From the NCBI RefSeq assembly GCF_018424605.1, contig NZ_QTKT01000009.1, positions 1 to 64,000 of the forward strand: DNA of 64,000 nucleotides, given 5' to 3'. A program made the translations under genes and the position numbers. Positions 45,294 through 53,417 of this stretch are shown piece after piece. The DNA comes from Marinobacter lipolyticus (GTDB taxonomy: Bacteria > Pseudomonadota > Gammaproteobacteria > Pseudomonadales > Oleiphilaceae). Below the pieces are notes generated by a model. The model ran no database searches. It was not told the origin of the DNA and saw only the letters and a program-made list of their open reading frames with translations. Position 1 is the first letter of the stretch, and each line of letters starts with the position of its first letter.

Positions 45294-47186
45294 TTAGTTG
45301 GCCAGTTCCAGCAGCAGACGGTTCAGGCGGCTCACATAGGCGCCGGGATCGTCCAGTTGCTCGCCACTGGCGAGCGTGGCCTGATCCAGCAATACCGCGG
45401 ACAGCTCGCTGAAGCGCTCCTCGCCTTTCTCGGCTTCGAGCCGCTGTACCAGCGGATGGTCCACGTTGATCTCGAAGATCGGCTTGCTGTCGGGCACCTT
45501 CTGGCCCGCCGCTTCCATGATCTTCTTCATCTGGGCGCCCATGTCGAAGTCGCCTACCACCAGACAGGCCGGTGAATCGGTCAGGCGATTGGTCACGCGC
45601 ACTTCCTGAACCCGGTCGTCCAGCGCCGTCTTGATGCGCTCCAGCAGGTCCTTGTGCTCTTCGGCGGCCTCTTCCTTGTGCTTCTTGTCCTCCTCGGTTT
45701 CCACCTCGCCGAGATCCAGATCACCGCGGGCGACGTCCTGGAACTGTTTGCCGTCGTACTCGTTGAGGTAGCCCATCATCCACTCATCGATACGGTCGGA
45801 CAGAATCAGCACCTCAATGCCTTTCTTGCGGAACACCTCGAGATGCGGGCTGCTCTTGGCGGCGGTGAAGCTGTCTGCGGTGATGTAGTAGATCTTTTTC
45901 TGGCCTTCTTTCATGCGGCCAATGTAGTCATCCAGCGCGACGTTCTGGGTGCTCTCGCCGGTGTGGGTCGATGCGAAACGCAGCAGGCCGCCGATTTTCT
46001 CGCGGTTGCTGAAGTCTTCCGCCGGGCCTTCCTTGATGACGGTGCCGAACTCACCCCAGAATTTCTGGTACTGCACGGGATCTTTCTTCGCCAGCTTCGA
46101 CAGCATGTCCAGCACTCGCTTGGTCAGCGCGGTGCGGATGCTTTCAACCGTACTGTCGTTCTGCAGGATCTCCCGGGACACGTTCAGGGACAGGTCGTTG
46201 GAATCGATCACGCCCTTGGCGAAACGCAGGTACAGCGGCAGGAACTGCTCGGCGTCGTCCATGATGAACACCCGCTGCACATACAGCTTGAGGCCGCGCG
46301 GTGCTTCACGGTTGTACATATCAAAAGGCGCGCGGGCCGGGATGTACAGCAGGCTGGTGTAGTCCAGCTTGCCTTCCACCTTGTTGTGGGACCAGGTCAG
46401 CGGGTCTTCGAAATCGTGGGCGATGTGCTTGTAGAATTCCTTGTACTCTTCGTCCTTGATCTCGGTACGCGGCAGGGTCCACAGTGCGGTGGCATCGTTG
46501 ACGGTCTCGTACTCACCTTCCTTGCCCTCTTCTTCCGACTCGGCCTTCATCACCACCGGGAACGAGATGTGATCGGAGTATTTCTTGACCAGGCCGCGCA
46601 GTCGGAAGCCATCGGCGAATTCCTTCGCGTCGGATTTCAGATGCAGAACGATCTCGGTGCCCCGGTTGTCGCGGTTGACCGGTTCGATGGTGAACTCACC
46701 ATCACCGTTCGACTCCCAGTGCACACCCTCTTCTTTCGGCGCACCGGCACGGCGGGTAAACACTTCCACCTTGTCGGCCACGATGAAAGCGGAGTAGAAA
46801 CCAACACCGAACTGACCAATCAGCTTGCTGTCTTTCTTCTCGTCACCGGAGAGCTGCTGCAGAAACTCCGCCGTGCCGGAACGGGCGATGGTGCCCAGGT
46901 TCTGGACCACGTCTTCGCGGGTCATGCCGATGCCGTTATCCGCCAGCGTGATGGTGTTCTTTTCCGCGTCGAAATCCAGGCGGATTCTCAGCTCGGATTC
47001 CCCTTCATAAAGACTGTCGTCTTTCAGTGCGGCAAAACGCAGCTTGTCTTCGGCATCCGAGGCGTTGGAAATCAGTTCGCGAAGAAAGATCTCTTTGTTC
47101 GAATACAAAGAGTGAATCATCAGATGAAGCAGTTGCTTCACTTCGGTCTGGAATCCAAGGGTTTCTTTATTGGCTTCAACCGTCAT
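45294..47186 (-). CDS. htpG: molecular chaperone HtpG (Hsp90)
   Basis: 630 residues from the ATG at 47186 with GGAG nine bases upstream. [45 protein letters not shown] and [16 protein letters not shown] are the GHKL ATP-binding motifs of Hsp90; the middle and C-terminal dimerisation domains are complete. A sigma-32 promoter (47364-47391) lies upstream, and between it and the start codon is a 25-bp perfect inverted repeat (47228-47330), so the leader RNA is about 170 bases and strongly folded. Confidence 0.96.
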   Translation of the reverse strand: MTVEANKETLGFQTEVKQLLHLMIHSLYSNKEIFLRELISNASDAEDKLRFAALKDDSLYEGESELRIRLDFDAEKNTITLADNGIGMTREDVVQNLGTIARSGTAEFLQQLSGDEKKDSKLIGQFGVGFYSAFIVADKVEVFTRRAGAPKEEGVHWESNGDGEFTIEPVNRDNRGTEIVLHLKSDAKEFADGFRLRGLVKKYSDHISFPVVMKAESEEEGKEGEYETVNDATALWTLPRTEIKDEEYKEFYKHIAHDFEDPLTWSHNKVEGKLDYTSLLYIPARAPFDMYNREAPRGLKLYVQRVFIMDDAEQFLPLYLRFAKGVIDSNDLSLNVSREILQNDSTVESIRTALTKRVLDMLSKLAKKDPVQYQKFWGEFGTVIKEGPAEDFSNREKIGGLLRFASTHTGESTQNVALDDYIGRMKEGQKKIYYITADSFTAAKSSPHLEVFRKKGIEVLILSDRIDEWMMGYLNEYDGKQFQDVARGDLDLGEVETEEDKKHKEEAAEEHKDLLERIKTALDDRVQEVRVTNRLTDSPACLVVGDFDMGAQMKKIMEAAGQKVPDSKPIFEINVDHPLVQRLEAEKGEERFSELSAVLLDQATLASGEQLDDPGAYVSRLNRLLLELAN

Positions 47187-47227
47187 GGCGTTTGTTTCTC
47201 CTGCTCTGTTAGGTTCGGTGGAGCGGC

Positions 47228-47330
47228 GCGGGCCGAAGGGGCTTTCCAAAACACGCTGTGAATACGTCCGTGTACGCTCGGCTCCGCCATCCATGGCTCC
47301 GCACGGTTTTGGAAAGCCCCTTCGGCCCGC
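47228..47330. repeat. large perfect inverted repeat in the htpG leader (REP-like)
   Basis: The arms at 47228-47252 and 47306-47330 are exact reverse complements over 25 bases, each containing GGGGCTTTCCAAAAC or its complement, around a 53-base loop with partial internal symmetry (CCATCCATGG). It resembles the long palindromic repeats scattered in some gammaproteobacterial genomes. It is transcribed as part of the htpG leader. Confidence 0.85.
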
Positions 47331-47363
47331 ACCACCCGACTTGAGAGTTCGCGTTGAACAGGG

Positions 47364-47391
47364 AAATGGGGGCACGCCGGGGCATTTCAAG
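47364..47391 (-). promoter_or_regulatory. sigma-32 heat-shock promoter of htpG
   Basis: On the minus strand CTTGAAA (47391-47385), 13 bases, then CCCCATTT (47371-47364): an almost perfect match to the RpoH consensus in both boxes and in spacing. It lies 178 bases before the htpG start and just beyond the stop of the thioesterase gene. Confidence 0.82.
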
Positions 47392-47409
47392 CCCCGGGTG
47401 AGGCGGAAA

Positions 47410-47844
47410 TCAGTCTTCGAGGAGGAAGTGGGCGCGAGCCGTGGCGATCGGCTGTGAACGGGATTTCTGCCAGGCGCTGATCATCACGTTGGCTACCCGG
47501 TTGCCTTGACGGGTCAGCCGGCATTCGGCGTAGGTTTCGCGGTTGAGACCGGCGCGCAGGTAATCCAGAGAGAAATCCACGATGCGCGGCATGCGCAGGC
47601 TGTCCTGGGACATCATCAGGTAGATGGCGGCGGACATTTCCATGAAGCCGCCGATCACACCACCATGGATAGCCGGCAGTATCGGGTTACCCAGGTTCTC
47701 TTCTTTTTTTGGCAGGCGGAAGATCAGATCATCGCCGAAGCGCTCGCATTCCAGACCGATAAAGCGGGCGTAGGGAACGCTTTCCAGCAGTCGGGAAAAA
47801 TCGCCGCTCTCGCGGGTGTAGCGAAGAATTTCCGGGTCGGTCAT
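47410..47844 (-). CDS. PaaI-type hotdog thioesterase (second of a pair)
   Basis: 144 residues. The hotdog helix is [17 protein letters not shown], with HGG at its start and the later [11 protein letters not shown] strand. Acyl-CoA substrates are likely; the Asp/Asn/Glu residues used for catalysis in PaaI are partly replaced here (GGFMEM). Its ATG overlaps the stop of the preceding thioesterase by four bases (ATGA), so the two are translated together and may form one complex. Confidence 0.87.
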   Translation of the reverse strand: MTDPEILRYTRESGDFSRLLESVPYARFIGLECERFGDDLIFRLPKKEENLGNPILPAIHGGVIGGFMEMSAAIYLMMSQDSLRMPRIVDFSLDYLRAGLNRETYAECRLTRQGNRVANVMISAWQKSRSQPIATARAHFLLED

Positions 47845-48311
47845 TGTTCACCTCCGGTGATCAGTTCCCGATAGCCCTTGGGCGTTGCTTCCTTGCCGAT
47901 GCGCATAAAGGTACCGACGCAGTTGGCGATGGTCTCGCCACCTTCCTGGTAGGCCTCGCAACGGGTAAAGATAATGTTGCGGGTAATCTTGTAGGTTTCT
48001 GCACGGGCGAACACTGGCATGTGGGGTTCTGCCGGGCGCATGTAATCCACACGCAGATCCAGGGTCGGGCAAAGCTCGAAATCCGTCAGCGCACAAATGA
48101 TCACCGAACCGGAAGCGGTATCCATCAGTGTGGTAATGGCGCCTCCGTGGATCACGCCGGTATCCGGGTTGCCGATAATGCGATCGCTGTAGGGCAGGCA
48201 CATCGTGAGGGTGCCATCCCCCGCTTCTTCCACGGTGAGGCCCAGCTCGCGGGCCTGATTCAATGTATCAATAAACCGGCGGACCCGGTTCATTCGGATG
48301 TCATCAGTCAT
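47841..48311 (-). CDS. PaaI-type hotdog thioesterase (first of a pair)
   Basis: 156 residues. The hotdog core reads DTGVIHGGAITTLMDTASG, with the Asp of LMDTA in the position of the PaaI catalytic acid, then DLRVDYMRPAEP. It should hydrolyse acyl-CoA thioesters. It overlaps its partner by four bases at the end and follows the DUF599 gene by 17 bases, so three genes form one transcription unit. Confidence 0.9.
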   Translation of the reverse strand: MTDDIRMNRVRRFIDTLNQARELGLTVEEAGDGTLTMCLPYSDRIIGNPDTGVIHGGAITTLMDTASGSVIICALTDFELCPTLDLRVDYMRPAEPHMPVFARAETYKITRNIIFTRCEAYQEGGETIANCVGTFMRIGKEATPKGYRELITGGEQ

Positions 48312-48328
48312 GCAGTTTGCCAGTTCGG

Positions 48329-49066
48329 TTAACTGTTGGTTTTTTGCGAGGCTTCCGCCCGGGCGGCGGGCTCTTCGAATACTTTGCCGACGCGCAGGGC
48401 GTGCAGCGCATCAGAGCAGAATTCCCGACGGTAGAGAATCGCCACCACCAGGGTGGAAGCCGCAATGAACGCCACCGGGTGGACGAACCACGCGACCACC
48501 GCCAGGGCGTAGTAGTAGGAGCGAAGGCCAAGGTTGAAGGCATCCCCCGCCAGGTTGCAGACGCGCGCAGCGCTCTGGGCAAATGCCTCGCGACCGGCCG
48601 GGCTGATCTTGGTGTCGTCGGGTGGCGGCGCACCGCCGATCAGCACCGCGACAAAGTTGTACATGCGCATGGACCAGGTGAACTTGAAAAAGGCGTAGAT
48701 GAACACCACCAGCAGCGTGATCATACGCAGCTCCCATACAGCCCGGCTCGGCAGGTTACCAAACGGCAGGGTGCTGAACACCTCCATGACTTCCTGGGTG
48801 TAACCCAGGGCGGTGATGATACCGGCCAAAATCAGCAGGCAGCTGGACGCAAAGAAGGCGCCGTTGCGCTCCAGATTGCCAACCACCGAGGCATCGGAAA
48901 TACGGTTGTCTCTGCGCAGCATGACCCGCATCCAGTCTTCCCGGTACAGGTCGAGCGTGTTGGACAGGCAGGGCCGGTCATTGGCTTTGCGGCGGGAATA
49001 CTCGGTATACCCTACCCAGCAGAGCACGAACCAGGCCAGCGCAATCAGTTCCAGAAATTCACCCAT
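48329..49066 (-). CDS. DUF599 family membrane protein
   Basis: 245 residues from the ATG at 49066 (MGEFLELIALAWFVLCWVGY), chosen because the first membrane helix starts there. DUF599 features are the first helix, the RDNRISDASVVGNLERNGAFFAS cytoplasmic block in parts, and RVCNLAGDAFNLGLRSYYY. About four or five membrane helices; the C-terminal tail is polar. The family is of unknown function. It is the first gene of the thioesterase unit. Confidence 0.85.
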   Translation of the reverse strand: MGEFLELIALAWFVLCWVGYTEYSRRKANDRPCLSNTLDLYREDWMRVMLRRDNRISDASVVGNLERNGAFFASSCLLILAGIITALGYTQEVMEVFSTLPFGNLPSRAVWELRMITLLVVFIYAFFKFTWSMRMYNFVAVLIGGAPPPDDTKISPAGREAFAQSAARVCNLAGDAFNLGLRSYYYALAVVAWFVHPVAFIAASTLVVAILYRREFCSDALHALRVGKVFEEPAARAEASQKTNS

Positions 49067-49260
49067 GAAGGATCCAACGTGCGGATTCAGAAAAAGGCAG
49101 GTCTGCGAATGGCTTATCATACACTTTGCTATAAAGTTGCTCCATAGGCCGGTGTCGGATAACCGGTCACGCCGACCTGGCGGATGTGATATAAACTGGC
49201 TCTATTCAATCCGGGATAGTTTCGAAGCCCCGGCCCAAGAACGAATGACAGGAGTTTGCT

Positions 49261-50538
49261 GTGATCAACCGGCTGTTCTTTCGCTGCCTGACTGTTTTAT
49301 CCCTGATAGTGGCACTGGCGGGGTGTTCGACAAACCCGGTCACCGGGGAAAGCCAGCTTTCACTGATTTCAGAAAGCCAGGAGCTGTCTATTGGGGCGGA
49401 ACAATATACCCCCACCCAGCAGACCCAGGGGGGGCAGTTTTACCTTGATCCGGAACTGACCATTTACGTGCAGGAGGTCGGCCAGAAACTGGCGGCCGTC
49501 AGCGACCGCCCTGACCTGCCCTACGAGTTTGTGGTGCTCAACAGCAGTGTGCCGAATGCCTGGGCGTTGCCCGGCGGCAAGATTGCCATCAACCGGGGCC
49601 TGTTGACCAAACTGGAAGACGAAGCCCAGTTGGCTTCGGTGCTGGGCCACGAGATTGTTCACGCGGCCGCACGTCACAGCGTTCAGCGCATGCAGCAGGG
49701 CATGCTGATAAGTGCCGGGGTGGCAGGCCTCGGGTTCGCGCTGTCGGATAACGAATGGGCCGGCCTGTTGATGGGTGGCGCAGCGGTCGGTGCGCAGATT
49801 GCGCTGGCCCAATACAGCCAGGGAGATGAGCTGGAATCCGACCGCTATGGTATCGAGTACATGGTGGAGGCCGGTTACGATCCCCAGGCGGCAGTGGAAC
49901 TTCAGGAGCTGTTTGTGAAGCTTTCGGAAGGGCGCGAATCCGGCTTCATTGATGGTCTGTTCGCCACCCACCCGCCGTCCCAGAAGCGGGTCGACAGAAA
50001 CCGGGAGCTGGCCCAGAAACTCGGCACCGGCGGCTACCGCGGCAAGGACGTTTACGATAAGAAACTGGCGACCGCCCGCAAACTCCAGCCAGCCTATGAC
50101 GCCCACGACGCGGCCCTCAAACTGGCCAGTGAGGATGACTTGAGCGGAGCGCTGGCGAAAATTAACGAAGCCATCCGGATTGAACCCGACGAAGCCATGT
50201 TCTACGCCCTCCGTGGCCGCATCTACCAGGCGCAGGACAATGTGGCCAAGGCCGAACAGGATTTCGACAAGGCCGTGGCGCTTTACCCGGAAATGTTCAG
50301 TTACCGCCTCCATAACGGCCTCAACGCGCTGCAACAGGAAAAACTCGATAAGGCCAGGACCAACCTGACCAGGGCCAATGAAGTGGTGCCCACCTCCATT
50401 GCCTTTCTTCGCCTGGGCGACGTGGCCGTAAAACAGAACCGCCGCGAAGATGCCGTTCGCTATTACAGCACGGCGGCGGAAGCGGGTGGCGAGGTGGCCG
50501 AGGAGGCCCGCCGCAAGCTCGCCCAACTCACCCAGTAA
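49261..50538 (+). CDS. M48 family metalloprotease with TPR region, lipoprotein
   Basis: 425 residues from a GTG (AGGAG upstream). The lipobox LAGC puts lipidated Cys22 after the signal peptide. The zinc site is HEIVH in VLGHEIVHAAARHS with the third ligand in ELESDRYG; NAWALPGGKIAINRGLL is the usual M48 block. Residues 270-425 are tetratricopeptide repeats (ALRGRIYQAQDNVAKAEQDF). This is the BepA/YfgC layout, a periplasmic protease for quality control of outer-membrane proteins, though shorter than E. coli BepA. A strong terminator follows. Confidence 0.9.
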   Translation: MINRLFFRCLTVLSLIVALAGCSTNPVTGESQLSLISESQELSIGAEQYTPTQQTQGGQFYLDPELTIYVQEVGQKLAAVSDRPDLPYEFVVLNSSVPNAWALPGGKIAINRGLLTKLEDEAQLASVLGHEIVHAAARHSVQRMQQGMLISAGVAGLGFALSDNEWAGLLMGGAAVGAQIALAQYSQGDELESDRYGIEYMVEAGYDPQAAVELQELFVKLSEGRESGFIDGLFATHPPSQKRVDRNRELAQKLGTGGYRGKDVYDKKLATARKLQPAYDAHDAALKLASEDDLSGALAKINEAIRIEPDEAMFYALRGRIYQAQDNVAKAEQDFDKAVALYPEMFSYRLHNGLNALQQEKLDKARTNLTRANEVVPTSIAFLRLGDVAVKQNRREDAVRYYSTAAEAGGEVAEEARRKLAQLTQ

Positions 50539-50557
50539 CGCCCTGCTGATGGTATGC

Positions 50558-50586
50558 AAAGGCCCGGTTTCCACCGGGCCTTTTTT
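50558..50586 (+). terminator. rho-independent terminator of the M48 gene
   Basis: AAAGGCCCGGT (50558-50568) pairs with ACCGGGCCTTT (50573-50583) across TTCC, followed by a T run. Confidence 0.92.
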
Positions 50587-50688
50587 GTTTTTGCCGTGGT
50601 GACACCATATCTCCGTCATCGCCCGCATTGACTTTTAGAGCAATAACTCTAAAAATCAGATGACATCAACAACAATCGGACGATTGCC

Positions 50689-51234
50689 ATGATTGCAAAA
50701 CGTATCCAGCCGATGGTCTTTCAGGCACGACGACTCTACGTGGAGCTCATGTTCCAGGTAATGGGGCGTGCGCTGCAGGCGGTCAGCGAAGTGGATGCCA
50801 GCGTTCAGAACGACGCGCGGGCACTGCCGGTGGGATTTCTCTTCGAGATGATGGTGATGCCCTACGGCTCCCGCCTCATTGTTGAACACGTGGGTAACGG
50901 TCGCTTTCATTACCACGGAACCTCGGCGCCCCGCCCGGTGGATCTTTCCATCCAGTTCAAACACATTGCCCATGCATTCCTGGTGCTGTCTTTCCAGGAG
51001 AAAACCTCGGTGGCCTTCGCCAACGATCGCATGCTGGTGGATGGCGACATCAGTTACGCCATTCGCATGACCCGGGTACTGAACCGGCTTGAGGCCTTCA
51101 TTCTGCCCAAGCTGGTCGCCCAGCGGGCCGTCAAGGAATACCCGGCCAACCTGCATCTGCCGGAGAAGCTGGTGAGTGCGGCCCGCATTTACCTCAAGGT
51201 TGCATCCAATTTTGTCGAAACGGTGAGAGCATAA
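50689..51234 (+). CDS. SCP2-like lipid-binding protein (tentative)
   Basis: 181 residues, no signal peptide. VDLSIQFKHIAHAFLVLSFQ, then AFANDRMLVDGDISYAIRMTRVL, resembles the core of SCP2 sterol-transfer domains, where a hydrophobic cavity holds acyl chains, followed by the lid helix AFILPKLVAQRAVK. The stop TAA shares its last base with the ATG of the alcohol dehydrogenase, so the two are translationally coupled. A carrier that presents a lipophilic substrate to the dehydrogenase is a reasonable reading, but it is inference. Confidence 0.5.
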   Translation: MIAKRIQPMVFQARRLYVELMFQVMGRALQAVSEVDASVQNDARALPVGFLFEMMVMPYGSRLIVEHVGNGRFHYHGTSAPRPVDLSIQFKHIAHAFLVLSFQEKTSVAFANDRMLVDGDISYAIRMTRVLNRLEAFILPKLVAQRAVKEYPANLHLPEKLVSAARIYLKVASNFVETVRA

Positions 51235-52421
51235 TGTCGAACAAATACTACGAGTTCTTTTGCCCGGTGAAAGTCATCGCCGGGAAGGCTGCCCTCGAGC
51301 ATATTCCGTACGAGCTGACCGGGATGGCGGCGAAACGACCCATGATCGTGACTGACAAGGGGGTGCGTGCGGCCGGGCTGCTGGATCCGGTTATTGCAGC
51401 CTGTGAAGAGAGCGGCCTGGAAATCGTCAGCATTTACGACGATGTGCCTCCGGATTCCTCCACCTCGGTGGTACGGGACATTGCCGGCATTTACCGCAGT
51501 GAGAAATGCGATTCGATCATTGCCGTCGGTGGCGGTTCCGCCATTGATACCGCCAAAGCCGTCAACATTCTGGTTTCCGAAGGCGGCGATGACATAGCGG
51601 CTTATGCCGGTGCCGGCGTTCTCAAGCACCCGCTCAAGCCCTTCTTTGTGGTGCCAACCACCGCAGGTACCGGCTCCGAGGTAACGTCCGTCGCTGTCAT
51701 CGCCGACACCGAAAAGCACGTAAAGCTGCCCTTTACCTCGTCTTTCCTGCTACCCAACGCCGCGATCATTGATCCGCGTATGACCCTGACGCTGCCCCCT
51801 CACATTACGGCAGCCACCGCCATGGACGCCCTCACCCATGCCACTGAAGCGTTTACCTGCATGGCCAAGAACCCGCTGAGCGATGCCTACGCCACGGCGG
51901 CCATCAAGAAAATCAGCACGTCACTGCTGGCGGTGATGGACAACCCGAAGGACGCCGACAACCGTTTGGAACTCGCCGAGGCCTCGACCATGGCCGGCAT
52001 TGCGTTTTCCAACTCGATGGTCGGCCTGGTGCACGCCCTGGGGCACGCGACCGGGGCCATCTGCCAGCTGCCGCACGGCTTGTGCATGAGCCTCTACCTG
52101 CCCTACGTGCTTGAGTATAATCTGGAGTCCATTCGCGGGCCGCTGGGCGAACTGTTGCTGTACCTCGACGGCCCGGAAGTGTACGCCGCCACGCCTGCGT
52201 CGCGGCGGGCAGAAGCCAGCATTTCCGCCATCCGCCGCCTACGGGACGCCCTGTACAAGCACTGCAAGTTGCCGCGAACACTGAAGGAAACCGGAAAAGT
52301 GGTGGAAGAGCAGCTCGAGCGTATCGCCGACGTTGCCCTGGACGATGGCGCCATCATGTTCAACCCGAAAGAAGTGACACTGGAAGACGCCAGGGCAGTT
52401 CTGCGTCGGGCCTGGGCGTAA
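51234..52421 (+). CDS. iron-containing alcohol dehydrogenase
   Basis: 395 residues. The NAD site is VGGGSAIDTAKAVNILVSEG, TTAGTGSEVTSVAVI is the second signature, and the metal ligands are in the MDALTHATEAF and VGLVHALGHATGAICQLPHG blocks. Members of this group (FeADH type III) oxidise primary alcohols, lactaldehyde or long-chain alcohols. It is coupled to the SCP2-like gene by a one-base overlap and ends before a hairpin at 52444. Confidence 0.93.
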   Translation: MSNKYYEFFCPVKVIAGKAALEHIPYELTGMAAKRPMIVTDKGVRAAGLLDPVIAACEESGLEIVSIYDDVPPDSSTSVVRDIAGIYRSEKCDSIIAVGGGSAIDTAKAVNILVSEGGDDIAAYAGAGVLKHPLKPFFVVPTTAGTGSEVTSVAVIADTEKHVKLPFTSSFLLPNAAIIDPRMTLTLPPHITAATAMDALTHATEAFTCMAKNPLSDAYATAAIKKISTSLLAVMDNPKDADNRLELAEASTMAGIAFSNSMVGLVHALGHATGAICQLPHGLCMSLYLPYVLEYNLESIRGPLGELLLYLDGPEVYAATPASRRAEASISAIRRLRDALYKHCKLPRTLKETGKVVEEQLERIADVALDDGAIMFNPKEVTLEDARAVLRRAWA

Positions 52422-52443
52422 CCGCCGAGATCAGGTCTGTGCG

Positions 52444-52508
52444 TACGCCTGCTGTTACTGATTATCGTAGCAGCAGGCGTAGCAGACGCAGACAGTGTCA
52501 GCTTTTTT
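52444..52508 (+). terminator. terminator after the alcohol dehydrogenase
   Basis: TACGCCTGCTG (52444-52454) pairs with CAGCAGGCGTA (52471-52481) across 16 bases; a second GC-rich stretch and a T run at 52503-52508 follow. Confidence 0.55.
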
Positions 52509-52622
52509 AACATGCCAATGAAATCATTGAAAAGGGCTTACGAAAAAGTAACAATCACCGGAGTACTGGCAGGGATGTAGCCGGGTTAGCACCATTTTCC
52601 GAGATCGAGGCCTTCCCCCAAT

Positions 52623-53408
52623 ATGCCAAACCGTGTATTCGTTCGCCCCAATGTGATTCCTGTTCTGCTCCTGATCTTTCTGGCATTGTCGCTGATGGCG
52701 CCAGCCCAGCGGGTCAGCGCGAATGAGCAAAGCGGCAAAATCCTCCATTTCAACGTGTCACCCAATGGCTACCCGCCGTACCTGATCGTCAAGGACCAGC
52801 AGCCCGCGGGTATCGTGTGGGATGTGGTCAGTCTGATTGCCGAGCGCATCGGCTACCAGGTGGTGCCAAAGAAGGTTCCCCGCAAACGGGTGGATTCGAT
52901 GCTGCTTGAAGGTTTCATCGACGGCACGCCACGGGCCATTGAATGGACCTCCAACCCGGATCAGTTCCTGTTCACCGACCCCATTGTGGCGATTGAGGAG
53001 GTTCTGTTCATTCCAAGCACCTCAAAGCTGGTCTACCAGAAACCCGAGGACCTGTTTTCCCGCACGCTGGTCACTCATCTGGGTTACTCCTACCCGCTGC
53101 TGGAACCGTACTTCGAGTCGGAAAAGATCAAACGCTTTGACGTCTCCCGGGACCGGGACATGTTCACCTTTGTTCTTCACGGTCAGCGCTTTGATGCGGC
53201 GGTGGCAGATCGGCTGGTCGGTCAGTGGATCCTGCTGAACGAGGGCTGGCAGAATGAGTTCCGCATCTCCGAGGAAAGTATCAGTAACTTCCCGTTCCGC
53301 CTCATGCTCCGCAAAGACTGGGGCGACTTTGCGGAGCAATTCAACACCGAACTTGCAACGATTCGTGAAAGCGGCGAGCTCGACGCCATTCTTTCCCGCT
53401 ATCGCTGA
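52623..53408 (+). CDS. periplasmic substrate-binding protein, family 3-like
   Basis: 261 residues with a signal peptide (VIPVLLLIFLALSLMAPAQRVSA). ILHFNVSPNGYPPYLIVKDQQ, GIVWDVVSLIAERIGYQV and DFAEQFNTELATIRESGELD are typical of the PBPb/amino-acid binding fold. No transporter or sensor gene lies next to it, so the ligand and the partner are unknown; such orphans sometimes signal to cyclases or kinases elsewhere. It is convergent with the ABC permease. Confidence 0.85.
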   Translation: MPNRVFVRPNVIPVLLLIFLALSLMAPAQRVSANEQSGKILHFNVSPNGYPPYLIVKDQQPAGIVWDVVSLIAERIGYQVVPKKVPRKRVDSMLLEGFIDGTPRAIEWTSNPDQFLFTDPIVAIEEVLFIPSTSKLVYQKPEDLFSRTLVTHLGYSYPLLEPYFESEKIKRFDVSRDRDMFTFVLHGQRFDAAVADRLVGQWILLNEGWQNEFRISEESISNFPFRLMLRKDWGDFAEQFNTELATIRESGELDAILSRYR

Positions 53409-53417
53409 GCGACCGGA

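Noticed and set aside
45654..47261. 535-codon open frame opposite htpG
   Set aside because: Shadow of htpG; composition and hydrophobic pattern are those of an antisense reading.
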